A stretch of DNA of 64,000 nucleotides from Dyadobacter sandarakinus (GTDB lineage: Bacteria; Bacteroidota; Bacteroidia; Cytophagales; Spirosomataceae). The position numbers and the translations under genes are program-made. The notes beneath the pieces are model-generated. The model searched no databases. It saw only the letters and a program-made list of their open reading frames with translations, and was not told the origin of the DNA. This document shows positions 18,450-26,396 of this stretch, in pieces. The stretch spans positions 4,094,001 through 4,158,000 of the forward strand of contig NZ_CP056775.1 of the NCBI RefSeq assembly GCF_016894445.1, read 5' to 3'. Numbering within the stretch: position 1 is the first letter of the stretch; every line of letters starts with the position of its first letter.

Positions 18450-18457
18450 TACCTTTG
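18450..18457 (+). promoter_or_regulatory. -7 element of the PRISE-like reductase promoter
   Basis: TACCTTTG matches TAnnTTTG. No TTTG lies at the expected -33 position; operator box 2 sits there instead, centred about 42-44 bp before the predicted start. That is the class II activator geometry. Confidence 0.55.
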
Positions 18458-18540
18458 CAGGGAAACAGAGGAAAGCCGTGAACTAACAAAGATGTTGAAA
18501 CACAAAGCTTTATAAGTACTAATCATTTAATACTCAGCAG

Positions 18541-19608
18541 ATGACAAACATTGCACTGGTAGTAGGTGCCACCGGCATAACCGGCAGCAACCTGGCCGAA
18601 ACACTTATCAAAAAAGGTTGGACAACCTATGGCCTTTCCCGTAATGCCGGTACCGGCCTCAGCGGACTCATACCTGTATCAGCAGACCTTCTTAATCCCG
18701 ATGACCTGAATGCCAGCCTCCAAGATCTCGCCCCGACACACGTTTTCATTACATCCTGGATGCGAAACGATACGGAAGCCGAAAATATCCGCGTCAACAG
18801 CGCTATGGTCCGCAACTTACTGAATGCACTCGCTCCCAGGAAGTCCGTACAGCATGTTGCGCTTGTTACCGGCCTCAAACACTATCTCGGACCCTTCGAA
18901 GCATACGCCCAGGCCGGTACTTTACCCGAAACGCCCGTGCGCGAAGAACATCCGCGGCTCGACCTGGAAAATTTTTATTATGCACAGGAAGACGAAGTGT
19001 ATGCAGCGGCAGCCCGGGATGATTTTTCGTGGAGCATTCACCGCCCTCATTCGGTGATCGGCAAAGCTGTCGGCAACCTGATGAACATGGGAACCACGCT
19101 GGCAGTTTACGCATCTGTTTGCCGGGAAACCGGAAAGCCATTCCATTTCCCGGGCTCATCCGAACAATGGAATGGTTTGTCGGACGTCACGGATGCCAGG
19201 ATCCTGGCTGAGCATATGATCTGGGCATCTACCACCAAAGCTGCTCAAAATGAAGCATTCAATGTTGCAAATGGGGATGTGTTTCGCTGGAAATGGCTTT
19301 GGAAGCAAATAGCCGGCTGGTTTGAAATTGAGCCTGTAGGTTTCGACCAGATGATTCATCCACTTGAACAAGCCATGGCAGGCGATGCTGAGATCTGGAA
19401 GGAAATTGCGCTGAAATATAATCTTAAGGAAACAAGGATTGATCGTCTGGCTTCGCCATGGCACACCGACCTCGACCTGGGCCGGCCGATGGAAGTGATG
19501 ACCGACATGTCCAAAAGCCGCAAACTCGGTTTCACGGTTTACCAGGATACCCGTGACTCATTCTTTGATTTGTTTGAAAAGCTCCGCACAGAGCAGCTGA
19601 TTCCCTAG
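18541..19608 (+). CDS. PRISE-like short-chain dehydrogenase/reductase
   Basis: 355 residues. The N-terminal Rossmann motif GATGITGS binds NAD(P)H. Sequence then follows the atypical SDR branch that includes plant progesterone 5-beta-reductase/iridoid synthase: VFITSWMRNDTEAENIRVNS, VTGLKHYLGPFEAYA, the family-typical LENFYYAQEDEVY carrying the catalytic Tyr, and SIHRPHSVIG. Such enzymes reduce activated C=C bonds of enones; the bacterial substrate is unknown. It is preceded by a predicted activator-dependent promoter and ends at a strong hairpin. Confidence 0.88.
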   Translation: MTNIALVVGATGITGSNLAETLIKKGWTTYGLSRNAGTGLSGLIPVSADLLNPDDLNASLQDLAPTHVFITSWMRNDTEAENIRVNSAMVRNLLNALAPRKSVQHVALVTGLKHYLGPFEAYAQAGTLPETPVREEHPRLDLENFYYAQEDEVYAAAARDDFSWSIHRPHSVIGKAVGNLMNMGTTLAVYASVCRETGKPFHFPGSSEQWNGLSDVTDARILAEHMIWASTTKAAQNEAFNVANGDVFRWKWLWKQIAGWFEIEPVGFDQMIHPLEQAMAGDAEIWKEIALKYNLKETRIDRLASPWHTDLDLGRPMEVMTDMSKSRKLGFTVYQDTRDSFFDLFEKLRTEQLIP

Positions 19609-19630
19609 TAAACTGCGCAGCCAAGCTTTC

Positions 19631-19679
19631 ATATGCATGATGACCGGCAGCCGGGAAGGTTGCCGGTCATCATGCATAT
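19631..19679. terminator. 19-bp perfect hairpin between convergent genes
   Basis: The left arm 19631-19649 and right arm 19661-19679 are perfectly complementary (each reads ATATGCATGATGACCGGCA 5'->3' on its own strand) around an 11-nt loop. There is no T run, but its place between convergent genes suggests a bidirectional terminator. Confidence 0.7.
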
Positions 19680-19740
19680 ATATCAGGATAAAAATTCAAC
19701 TTGGGCACGGCTATGCATTAATCCGGCTGACCTACGCGGC

Positions 19741-21420
19741 TTAATGGTTGCCTGCCCCCTTTTCTTTGTGAATCCTTGCACTCACCACCTGGCCGTTTGC
19801 CAGTACGACCCGCGCAAAGTGCAGGCCGCCTGACAGGTTTTCCACATTAATGCCTTTTTGATGATCGTAAGCACCCCTGTGGATCAACTTGCCTGCCTGT
19901 GTGTATAGCTCCACCTCCCTGACCTCCGAGTGATTGATGCCATGCATGAAAAGTTTGGATGATACCGGATTGGGGAAAACAACCAGTTGCACGGAAGGCT
20001 TAAAGTGCACGTTGGCAATGCTGGAATAGGCAAAGCTACCGTCCAGATCAACCATTTTGAGCCGGTACATATTGGAACCCGGAAGAGGTTGTTCATGGGA
20101 AAAGGAATACTTTTGCACAACGCTGCTTTTACCCTGGGCGGAAACAATTCCCAGTTTTTTCCATGATTTTGCATCCAGGCTGTGCTGCACTTCAAACTGC
20201 TTTGTATTGATTTCGGAGACGGTAGTCCACTGCAAAAGCACATGCTCCTCCCTGGCTGCCGCATCAAAGTTTTGCAAGGTGACCGGCAACGCAAGGCAGG
20301 CATAATACACGTCATTGTAGCTGGCACAACCCGGCGCATTTCCCTCGATCAGCATGAAATCCTCGCCCTGTTCCTGCTGGTAATTGCATACCGGCAGCAG
20401 ACTGCAGGTTGCCAGCTGGGGGTTTTCGGTAATGGTAAGGAATCTGCTCACAAGGCCTTGATTCCGAGCTCCGATTGACACCAGGTTTTTTAAACCGGTG
20501 AGATTGGAGAGCAGGGGATTCTGGGTCAGGGTCAGATTTTCCCCGATACTGCTGAGCTGCTCCAATCCATTGACATTTTCCAGCAGGGCATTTTTGGTCA
20601 GATCCAGCGAGCCGAGCAATGTGGAAAGACTGTCGAGACCTTTGAGATCAGGCAGCGCAGTTTGATTAAATATAAGATCCTGGGCTACAAAAACCAGACT
20701 TTTCAGTCCCTGCAAGCCCGTAACAGGTGCATCCATGATCGTCAGGGATCCCTGGTAAATGGAAGGCCCGGGTATCGTACTGCCGATGCTGTCCAGCTTT
20801 TCCAGTCCTGCCAGATCTTCAAGCTTCGAGACTCCCAGGATGGAAAGCGAGCCGTCAATGTCGCCCAGGCTGGCAAATCCCTGTATACTGGTCAGTTCGT
20901 GGAGGGTATTCAGGAATACCGAACCTTTTACCGAAGTGATGTTTTCAAGTCCATCCAGATTTATTAACCCCAAATCATAGAGGTCAATGTTCCTGCCGAT
21001 GCTGCGCAAGTTTTTCAAAGCTGCCAGTGTGGTGAGCCTGGGACTTGTATTCACGGTAAGATCCATTCCGATGGCGGTCAGGTTTTCAAGTCCGCTCAGA
21101 TTAGTAAGCGCTGTATTATAGGTGTACAGGCTACCGCCAATGGTTTGCAGGGTTTCCAGGCCCAGGAGGTTGGGGAGTGTGGCATTGTCGTTAATTGCAA
21201 GGTCACCTGCAATGCTTGTAATTCCCTGCAGACCCTGCAAGTTACTAATGTCATCTTCCCTGATGACTAAGCTGGCTTTAAGGGCTGTGCATCCCGGATA
21301 CGTCGTAGAAAAATTATTAACGGCACTCTGGGTTTCCAGAACGATGTCCCTGTCTGGGCATTGCGCGCTGAGCATACCGGCCCAGGAAAGTAAAGTCAGA
21401 ACGAGTAATGTTGCTTTCAT
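19741..21420 (-). CDS. Secreted leucine-rich (receptor L-domain-like) protein with T9SS sorting domain
   Basis: 559 residues. The signal peptide (MKATLLVLTLLSWAGMLSA-Q) is followed by about 14 irregular repeats of the form LxxLxGLExLxSIGGxLxIxxNxxL (residues 45-350), a beta-helical solenoid as in receptor L domains. A cysteine pair region (ATCSLLPVCNYQQ) caps it. An Fn3-like module (LPVTLQNFDAAAREEHVLLQWTTV) and a type A sorting domain (LVVFPNPVSSKLFMHG...GLHFARVVLANGQ) follow. It is predicted to be exported by T9SS and held at the surface or released. The binding partner is unknown. It is convergent with the reductase gene. Confidence 0.9.
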   Translation of the reverse strand: MKATLLVLTLLSWAGMLSAQCPDRDIVLETQSAVNNFSTTYPGCTALKASLVIREDDISNLQGLQGITSIAGDLAINDNATLPNLLGLETLQTIGGSLYTYNTALTNLSGLENLTAIGMDLTVNTSPRLTTLAALKNLRSIGRNIDLYDLGLINLDGLENITSVKGSVFLNTLHELTSIQGFASLGDIDGSLSILGVSKLEDLAGLEKLDSIGSTIPGPSIYQGSLTIMDAPVTGLQGLKSLVFVAQDLIFNQTALPDLKGLDSLSTLLGSLDLTKNALLENVNGLEQLSSIGENLTLTQNPLLSNLTGLKNLVSIGARNQGLVSRFLTITENPQLATCSLLPVCNYQQEQGEDFMLIEGNAPGCASYNDVYYACLALPVTLQNFDAAAREEHVLLQWTTVSEINTKQFEVQHSLDAKSWKKLGIVSAQGKSSVVQKYSFSHEQPLPGSNMYRLKMVDLDGSFAYSSIANVHFKPSVQLVVFPNPVSSKLFMHGINHSEVREVELYTQAGKLIHRGAYDHQKGINVENLSGGLHFARVVLANGQVVSARIHKEKGAGNH

Positions 21421-22038
21421 GATTGTGTAAGGTAAGTTTGAGACCCGAGTATGGCATTTTAGCTATAAAAGATTGACATTAACAGGCTTATACTGAAAAT
21501 GTTACTTAAATAAGTACCAGGAATTACAGGCAGGATTAAAACGGAAATGGTTGCAGCAACAAGGATCTGGATTGTACATTCCGGATTACGGAGGTGCCCA
21601 ATTATTACTCCGGAAAAAACTGACCACAGTTTTCAACAAGTTCGACGTGGGGCCATGGGTAGTCTGTTACTCACTTCAACATGGCTGCAGGAGCTCCGTC
21701 TCAATGTGCCTAATCATGAAATTTTTGCTGACCCCAGCCAGGAATAAACGCACCACTAAATTTCGGGCTGTTGTCCCAACCCGGGTGAAAGTGGCATTAA
21801 ATTTCTGATAGTGTTTGAAAATTTTATCCGATTTTCTCGACGTTATTTGGAAGGGTGGCTCACAAGGCCACCTTTAACTATTTTACAAGCGCAGCCCGGC
21901 AGTCAGCTTCCCGGAAAGCAGCGGAAAACTGGTTTCTGATGATTTGTAAATGCAGAAAATAGCATTTATGGCACGCATTCACAAGGCTCTGGCACGGTAT
22001 TCGCATATTCACCCATATCATCAAACTTAAAAATTGTT
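21421..22038. other. 618-bp intergenic region
   Basis: Two overlapping short open frames (21547-21747 and 21551-21808, plus strand) have no recognisable family, signal peptide or ribosome-binding context, and could be remnants of a dead gene. The region must contain divergent promoters for the leucine-rich protein and the DUF2383 gene; I could not place them with confidence. Confidence 0.35.
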
Positions 22039-22494
22039 ATGGCCGCAACAACAAACGCAACTGGCTTGATAAACGAACTGATTGAACTGAATAACGACCG
22101 CGTAGCAGGTTTTGAAAAAGTAATTGCAGACATCAATGATGAAAACATTGATCTCAAAGCGATATTTCAGGAATATGCACAGCAAAGCCGCAAAAACGGT
22201 CAGGAGCTGGCAGCTATCGTAGGATCGGTAGAAGAAGTAGAAACTGATAACAGCGTAGCCGGCACATTGCACCGTGCATGGATTGACGTAAAAGCACTAT
22301 TTGGCGGCAGCGACCGTGCGAGCATCCTGTCAGAGGCTGAGCGCGGAGAAGACGCCATTAAAAAAGCTTATAAAGAAGCTCTGGAAAGCACCGATCTTCC
22401 GGTGGGGTCCGTAGACGTCATCAGAAGCCAGGCACAGGGAATCAATGCCGCTCACGATCGCATCAAAGCATTGCGTGACGCTGCAAAAGCCTGA
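22039..22494 (+). CDS. PA2169-type four-helix-bundle protein (DUF2383)
   Basis: 151 residues, all helical, no signal peptide. The opening LINELIELNNDRVAGFEKVIADINDENIDLKAIF and the middle GTLHRAWIDVKALFGGSDRASILSEAERGEDAIKKAYKEAL are characteristic of the PA2169/DUF2383 family, a ferritin-like bundle often induced by stress. The biochemical role is unknown. It is monocistronic with a strong terminator. Confidence 0.9.
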   Translation: MAATTNATGLINELIELNNDRVAGFEKVIADINDENIDLKAIFQEYAQQSRKNGQELAAIVGSVEEVETDNSVAGTLHRAWIDVKALFGGSDRASILSEAERGEDAIKKAYKEALESTDLPVGSVDVIRSQAQGINAAHDRIKALRDAAKA

Positions 22495-22512
22495 TTTCAA
22501 CAATAATCAAGC

Positions 22513-22546
22513 AAAAGCCATCCTTGAAAAGGGATGGCTTTTTTTA
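22513..22546 (+). terminator. Terminator of the DUF2383 gene
   Basis: AAAAGCCATCC (22513-22523) pairs with GGATGGCTTTT (22532-22542), an 11-bp stem with an 8-nt loop, followed by T residues. Confidence 0.9.
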
Positions 22547-22631
22547 TTGGGTCAAGACCGGTAATCGGGATCTGATGATTGTAAGTGTGGGGAAACCGGA
22601 TATTTATAAATACTGCCGGGCACCACTAGAA

Positions 22632-23243
22632 TTACGCTTTTTTAAGACCATCAACAAGTAGGTCCTGGAAGAAATCCGTTCTTGAAACAACTTCCTCAAC
22701 ACGATTGTACATCACCAGATCCATCTCAATGCCATGTATGGCGCTTGTAATAACAAAGGATAACAGTTCGATCTCCGTGTCGGATAACACCTTGAACTCC
22801 CCACTCACGATGCCATACTGCAGAATGCTGCTGATGATTTTCACCAGCTTCTGGTCATATTGCCGGCGGTAATGTGCCACAGCATTGTCTGTACCGTCCC
22901 CCAGCGCCTGCAGAAACTCCCGGACCATTACATTATAAAGGTTTACCCAGATTTTGATGTTCTCAAACCGCATCCGGGTCAGTACACGCAGCTTTTCGCG
23001 TGCAGTAGGCACTTTTGATACTTCATCCTGAACCCTGGTAAAAAACTTGTCTTTTTCGGACTGCACAATCACATCAAAAATCTCCTCCTTGCTGCTAAAA
23101 TAGTAGTAAAGGGTACTTTTGCCTTTGCCGGCTTCCCGGGCAATGTCCTCCATTGTCGTTTTTGCCAGCCCGTTCTCACGGAAAAGCCTGTCTGCTCCCG
23201 CAAGGATTTTATTTCGCAAAATTTCCTCTCTGGTACTTAACAT
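22632..23243 (-). CDS. TetR/AcrR-family regulator
   Basis: 203 residues from the ATG at 23243 (MLSTREEILRNKIL). An ATG at 23381 would add 46 residues that include the upstream hairpin region and is rejected. The N-terminal HTH (ADRLFRENGLAKTTMEDIAREAGKGKSTLYYYFSSKEEIF) is canonical, and the helical C-terminal domain senses an unknown ligand. It lies downstream of, and on the same strand as, the PorT-like barrel. The twin inverted repeats upstream of that barrel are candidate binding sites (inference). Confidence 0.92.
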   Translation of the reverse strand: MLSTREEILRNKILAGADRLFRENGLAKTTMEDIAREAGKGKSTLYYYFSSKEEIFDVIVQSEKDKFFTRVQDEVSKVPTAREKLRVLTRMRFENIKIWVNLYNVMVREFLQALGDGTDNAVAHYRRQYDQKLVKIISSILQYGIVSGEFKVLSDTEIELLSFVITSAIHGIEMDLVMYNRVEEVVSRTDFFQDLLVDGLKKA

Positions 23244-23332
23244 GAGAAAATAACCGGTTTTAAAAACATCCAAATCACAAGTCTGACATTCAAATGGTAA
23301 AGCAAGCCTCAAAGTGACCATACTGCCGGTCT

Positions 23333-23384
23333 CAAAAAAATGCATGACCGCTACTTTGTAATCAAGGCAGCAGTCATGCATTTA
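23333..23384 (-). terminator. Terminator of the PorT-like gene
   Basis: AAATGCATGAC / GTCATGCATTT arms flank a 28-nt partly paired loop. Read on the minus strand, the hairpin is followed by a T run (complement of 23333-23339). Confidence 0.75.
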
Positions 23385-23410
23385 ATTAACTCTGAGTACG
23401 TGCGGTGAAA

Positions 23411-23986
23411 CTATTTCACCAAAGGAATTGCCCAGAATATACTTGCCTGGATAACACTGTTTTTGAAATCAGGATTGATATTCTGTCCTGAGAAATCACC
23501 CACTTTCGAAAGTCCGGCAATGTACCTGATACCTGCGCCCAACCCGATCGGAGAATGGTAGCCAATGCCGCCAGCTGCTGCCAGATCAAGGTTTTTTGCA
23601 AAATTGTTGATCGTTTGATCCGGCACATTGGACGATGTCCTGAAACCAGCCTGCGGACCTACTTCTACAAAAAATCCGCCGCTCGTCTTGAATTTGAACA
23701 TCACGGGAACCGTCAGGTAGCTGATCTTGAAATCACGACGGGCACTGCCGCTCTGCACTTTCGCTCCCTGCGTGGAGAACAAAACTTCCGGCTGAATGGA
23801 GAATACATTACCAAATCCGTAATTGAGCATTCCACCAATGTGGTACCCGAACAGGGCGTCGGAGTCAATATTTCCTCCGGTATAATTGCTAAGGTTGATA
23901 CCAGCTTTTGGACCAATGCTGAACTTTTGTGAAAATGCGCTGACAGATGCCAGTACGAAAAACGAAGCTAGAATTAACTTTTTCAT
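23411..23986 (-). CDS. PorT-family outer-membrane beta-barrel protein
   Basis: 191 residues. The signal peptide (MKKLILASFFVLASVSAFS-Q) is followed by KFSIGPKAGINLSNYTG, the usual opening of PorT/OMP_b-brl_2 barrels. Then come alternating strands (FSIQPEVLFSTQGAKV, YLTVPVMFKFK, FFVEVGPQAGF) and a terminal aromatic strand (VIQASIFWAIPLVK). Its function is unknown; most members are not the T9SS component PorT itself. Two long inverted repeats lie just upstream and are shared with the divergent DUF2141 gene. Confidence 0.88.
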   Translation of the reverse strand: MKKLILASFFVLASVSAFSQKFSIGPKAGINLSNYTGGNIDSDALFGYHIGGMLNYGFGNVFSIQPEVLFSTQGAKVQSGSARRDFKISYLTVPVMFKFKTSGGFFVEVGPQAGFRTSSNVPDQTINNFAKNLDLAAAGGIGYHSPIGLGAGIRYIAGLSKVGDFSGQNINPDFKNSVIQASIFWAIPLVK

Positions 23987-23995
23987 GATGGGATA

Positions 23996-24028
23996 TTTTT
24001 AGACTGTTTTTCATATATAGTCTAAAAA
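23996..24028. promoter_or_regulatory. Operator-like inverted repeat 1
   Basis: TTTTTAGACT (23996-24005), a 13-bp spacer, then AGTCTAAAAA (24019-24028): 10-bp perfect arms. It ends 10 bp upstream of the PorT-like start. Confidence 0.7.
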
Positions 24029-24076
24029 CCCGTTCCATGAGAATGGTCCATATGTAGACAGGATTATTCCTGGCGA

Positions 24077-24109
24077 TTTTTAGACTATATTCTCATTATG
24101 GTCCAAAAA
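24077..24109. promoter_or_regulatory. Operator-like inverted repeat 2
   Basis: TTTTTAGACT (24077-24086), a 13-bp spacer, then GGTCCAAAAA (24100-24109). Arm length and spacing are the same as repeat 1, with two changes in the right arm. The repeats are 81 bp apart, near eight helical turns. A further half site GGTCCA occurs between them near 24047. Confidence 0.65.
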
Positions 24110-24266
24110 CAGCCGAGCAGGCAGCCCACCTGGGTATATAATTACCGGTAAGTTGTCCGGCGGAGGGTTCTTCCTCACCAGACCCGCAGCGCATTTTTTT
24201 TGGCACAATTTTTAACCTGATGCTTCGATAATGAGGTTAACCAAGATAAACAGCAATCCTAATTAT

Positions 24267-24713
24267 ATGCATGCATCCACACTTTCCGGAAAAACCGGTT
24301 TTCTGACGCTGGCTTTTTGCCTGCTTGCCGCACTGGTACAGGCGCAGAACATCAGCATGACGATCTCCAATATTAAATCCCGGGACGGGCAGATTTTGGT
24401 TGCCGTGTTTACCAATCAGCAAAACTTTAAGGATGAGAAAGCTGCATTCAAACATCAGTTTTCCAAAACCTCGGTCAGTAATGGTATTTTAAAGGTAAAT
24501 TTTGACCTGCCTGCCGGTACCTACGGCATTGCACTGATTGATGATCAGAATAAAAACGGGAAGCTGGACAAAAACTTTGTGGGCATACCCAAAGAAGGAG
24601 TCGGATTTTCCAACTTCTACCTTTCAGGAGTAAGCAAGCCTGATTTTGATGATTTCAAATTCGATGTAAAGACCTCTGCCGTGGCGGTAGAGTGCAAGCT
24701 CCGTAACTTCTAG
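24267..24713 (+). CDS. DUF2141 secreted protein
   Basis: 148 residues from the ATG at 24267 (MHASTLSGKTGFLTLAFCLLAALVQA-Q, signal peptide). An ATG at 24231 would add 12 residues before the signal. The mature domain is DUF2141: ISNIKSRDGQILVAVFTNQQNF, then LPAGTYGIALIDDQNKNGKLDKNFVGIPKEGVGFSNF. The D-x-N-x-N-G-x-L-D segment resembles a calcium-binding loop. Its role is unknown. It is divergent from the PorT-like gene across the twin operators. Confidence 0.9.
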   Translation: MHASTLSGKTGFLTLAFCLLAALVQAQNISMTISNIKSRDGQILVAVFTNQQNFKDEKAAFKHQFSKTSVSNGILKVNFDLPAGTYGIALIDDQNKNGKLDKNFVGIPKEGVGFSNFYLSGVSKPDFDDFKFDVKTSAVAVECKLRNF

Positions 24714-24725
24714 CTACGGGTAATT

Positions 24726-25169
24726 CTATTCCTCTATCACGAAGTTTCCCAATTGTTTCAGCTTTTCCAGTCCGTCCTTCATAGCCCGGATTTGTTCAGA
24801 CGTATGGCTTTGCCAAGTTGTCACTTCTCCGATTACCTTAAATGGATGCAGGGAGCGATATGACATAGTCGGATTACCGGCAAACTTCTTATCCGTCACA
24901 TTGGGGTCGTTTTCGAGCGGACCGGTTGCTTCTACCAGATAAATGCGTTCACGCCCCTCTCCGGATGCCAGTTCCGCGCCCCAAACCGCTGCATTCAGGG
25001 TTGCGGACAAATAAATGTGCTTCAACTTTCTATCGACAAAGTTAGAATTGAACCCTACCGTTATCAGATCCCCGATTTTCAGATCTGCTTTTGTTCCATG
25101 AAAAAAGGTCTGGGAAAAAGCATTCTGGATTGGAGTCTGAACTTCATGCTGTGTGCTGGCCTGTTCCAT
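24726..25169 (-). CDS. arr: NAD(+)-rifampin ADP-ribosyltransferase
   Basis: 147 residues, the normal Arr length. It inactivates rifamycins by ADP-ribosylating the ansa-chain hydroxyl using NAD+. Family sequence is strong throughout: FFHGTKADLKIGDLI, HIYLSATLNAAVWGAELASG, RIYLVEATGPLENDPNVTDKKF, GNPTMSYRSLHPFKVIGEVT. His24, Tyr53 and Asp88 align with the residues proposed for catalysis and NAD binding. No mobile element or integron flanks it, so it looks chromosomal and intrinsic. A terminator separates it from the upstream SDR gene. Confidence 0.94.
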   Translation of the reverse strand: MEQASTQHEVQTPIQNAFSQTFFHGTKADLKIGDLITVGFNSNFVDRKLKHIYLSATLNAAVWGAELASGEGRERIYLVEATGPLENDPNVTDKKFAGNPTMSYRSLHPFKVIGEVTTWQSHTSEQIRAMKDGLEKLKQLGNFVIEE

Positions 25170-25239
25170 AGTGTAAGTATTGGGATTGATCGGTGATACA
25201 GGTATTTCGGAAACGAGCTGCTAATAACTGGTTATAAAA

Positions 25240-25279
25240 CAAAAAAGCAAGCACGACTTTCATCGTGCCTGCTTTTTTA
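25240..25279 (-). terminator. Terminator between SDR and arr
   Basis: AAAAAAGCA-A-GCACGA pairs with TCGTGC-C-TGCTTTTTT around a 6-nt loop, with one internal mismatch. A/T tails on both sides suit either strand; position suggests it ends the SDR transcript. Confidence 0.85.
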
Positions 25280-25297
25280 AATAATATTTCCTGCAAA

Positions 25298-26197
25298 TTA
25301 GGGATGTCCGCTGCCACCCGCCGCGCCGTAAATCTGGCCGGTAGAGTAGCTGGCATTCGGATCAGCAAGCTGCACGTATATGGATGCAAGTTCGGCAGGC
25401 TGGCCCGGTCTTCCAAGTGGTGTTGTTTTTCCAAATTCCTCAATTTTGTCCTGTGGCTGACCGCCGCTCACCTGCAGAGGCGTCCACACCGGACCCGGTG
25501 CTACTCCGTTCACACGAATGCCTTTCGGTCCGAGCTGCTTGGCAAGCGACTTTACAAAAGCCACATTGGCTGCCTTGGTCTGGGCATAATCAAAGAGGTT
25601 TTCGGACGGATCATACGCCTGCACGGATGAAGTTGCAATGATCACTGAGCCTGCGGGCAGGTGTGGTAAGGCCGCCTTGGTAATCCAGAAAGGCGCATAA
25701 ATGTTGGTTTTGATGGTAGCATCAAAACCCTCTGAGGAAAGATCGAGCAGGGAATCCACTGCCTGCTGGTGCCCTGCATTGTTAACCAGAATATCCAATC
25801 CTCCCAATTTTTCCACAGCCTGTGCAATCAGCTCCTGACAAAAGGCTTCATGCGTGATATCACCCGGGATACCATATCCTTTGCGACCTTCCGCCTCAAT
25901 GAGTGCAATTACTTCGTCTGCGTCAGCCTGTTCCTCCGGTAGGTAGTTGATTGCCACGTCGGCTCCCTCGCGGGCATAAGCGATTGCAGCCGCACGACCA
26001 ATCCCTGAGTCTCCTCCCGTGATCAGGGCTTTTCTGCCTGCCAGCCTTCCGGCTCCCTTGTAGGTCTTCTCGCCGTGATCCGGCTGGGGATCCATCTTCA
26101 AAGCCAGTCCCGGCACCTGCTGAGGCTGCTTGTTGAAAGGAGGCTGAGGATACTTGCTTATTGGATTTTGTAGTGTTGAATTACTTGTTTCAGACAT
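25298..26197 (-). CDS. SDR-family oxidoreductase, stress-protein (YhdF/YhxD) type
   Basis: 299 residues. A 45-residue N-terminal leader (KYPQPPFNKQPQQVPGLALKMDPQPDHGEKTYKGAGRLAGRKALI) is typical of the general-stress SDR subgroup. The Rossmann motif TGGDSGIGRA, NNAGHQQ, SSVQAYDP and catalytic YAQTKAA (Tyr/Lys) follow, then GVAPGPVWTPLQVSGG. It is an NAD(P)-dependent dehydrogenase of unknown substrate. It shares a strand with arr but is separated from it by a terminator. Confidence 0.93.
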   Translation of the reverse strand: MSETSNSTLQNPISKYPQPPFNKQPQQVPGLALKMDPQPDHGEKTYKGAGRLAGRKALITGGDSGIGRAAAIAYAREGADVAINYLPEEQADADEVIALIEAEGRKGYGIPGDITHEAFCQELIAQAVEKLGGLDILVNNAGHQQAVDSLLDLSSEGFDATIKTNIYAPFWITKAALPHLPAGSVIIATSSVQAYDPSENLFDYAQTKAANVAFVKSLAKQLGPKGIRVNGVAPGPVWTPLQVSGGQPQDKIEEFGKTTPLGRPGQPAELASIYVQLADPNASYSTGQIYGAAGGSGHP

Positions 26198-26396
26198 ATT
26201 GATGAAGTTATAATAAGAAGTTGTTGATACAGACCAGGAAATTCCCGGCCTTTTTCACAGTTCACTGTTATGCCAGCAGTTTCTAATAAAACTTTGCCAA
26301 CGTGAAATCAGGATACCTGCCGGCATACCGCAACTTCTCAGAAATCAGCCTGCGAACAATCTCTTTTTTATTTTGTCATGATCTTCATAACCTTAC

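Noticed and set aside
21551..21808. Short open frames in the 618-bp intergenic region
   Set aside because: No family, no signal peptide, no partner; two frames overlap and neither is convincing.
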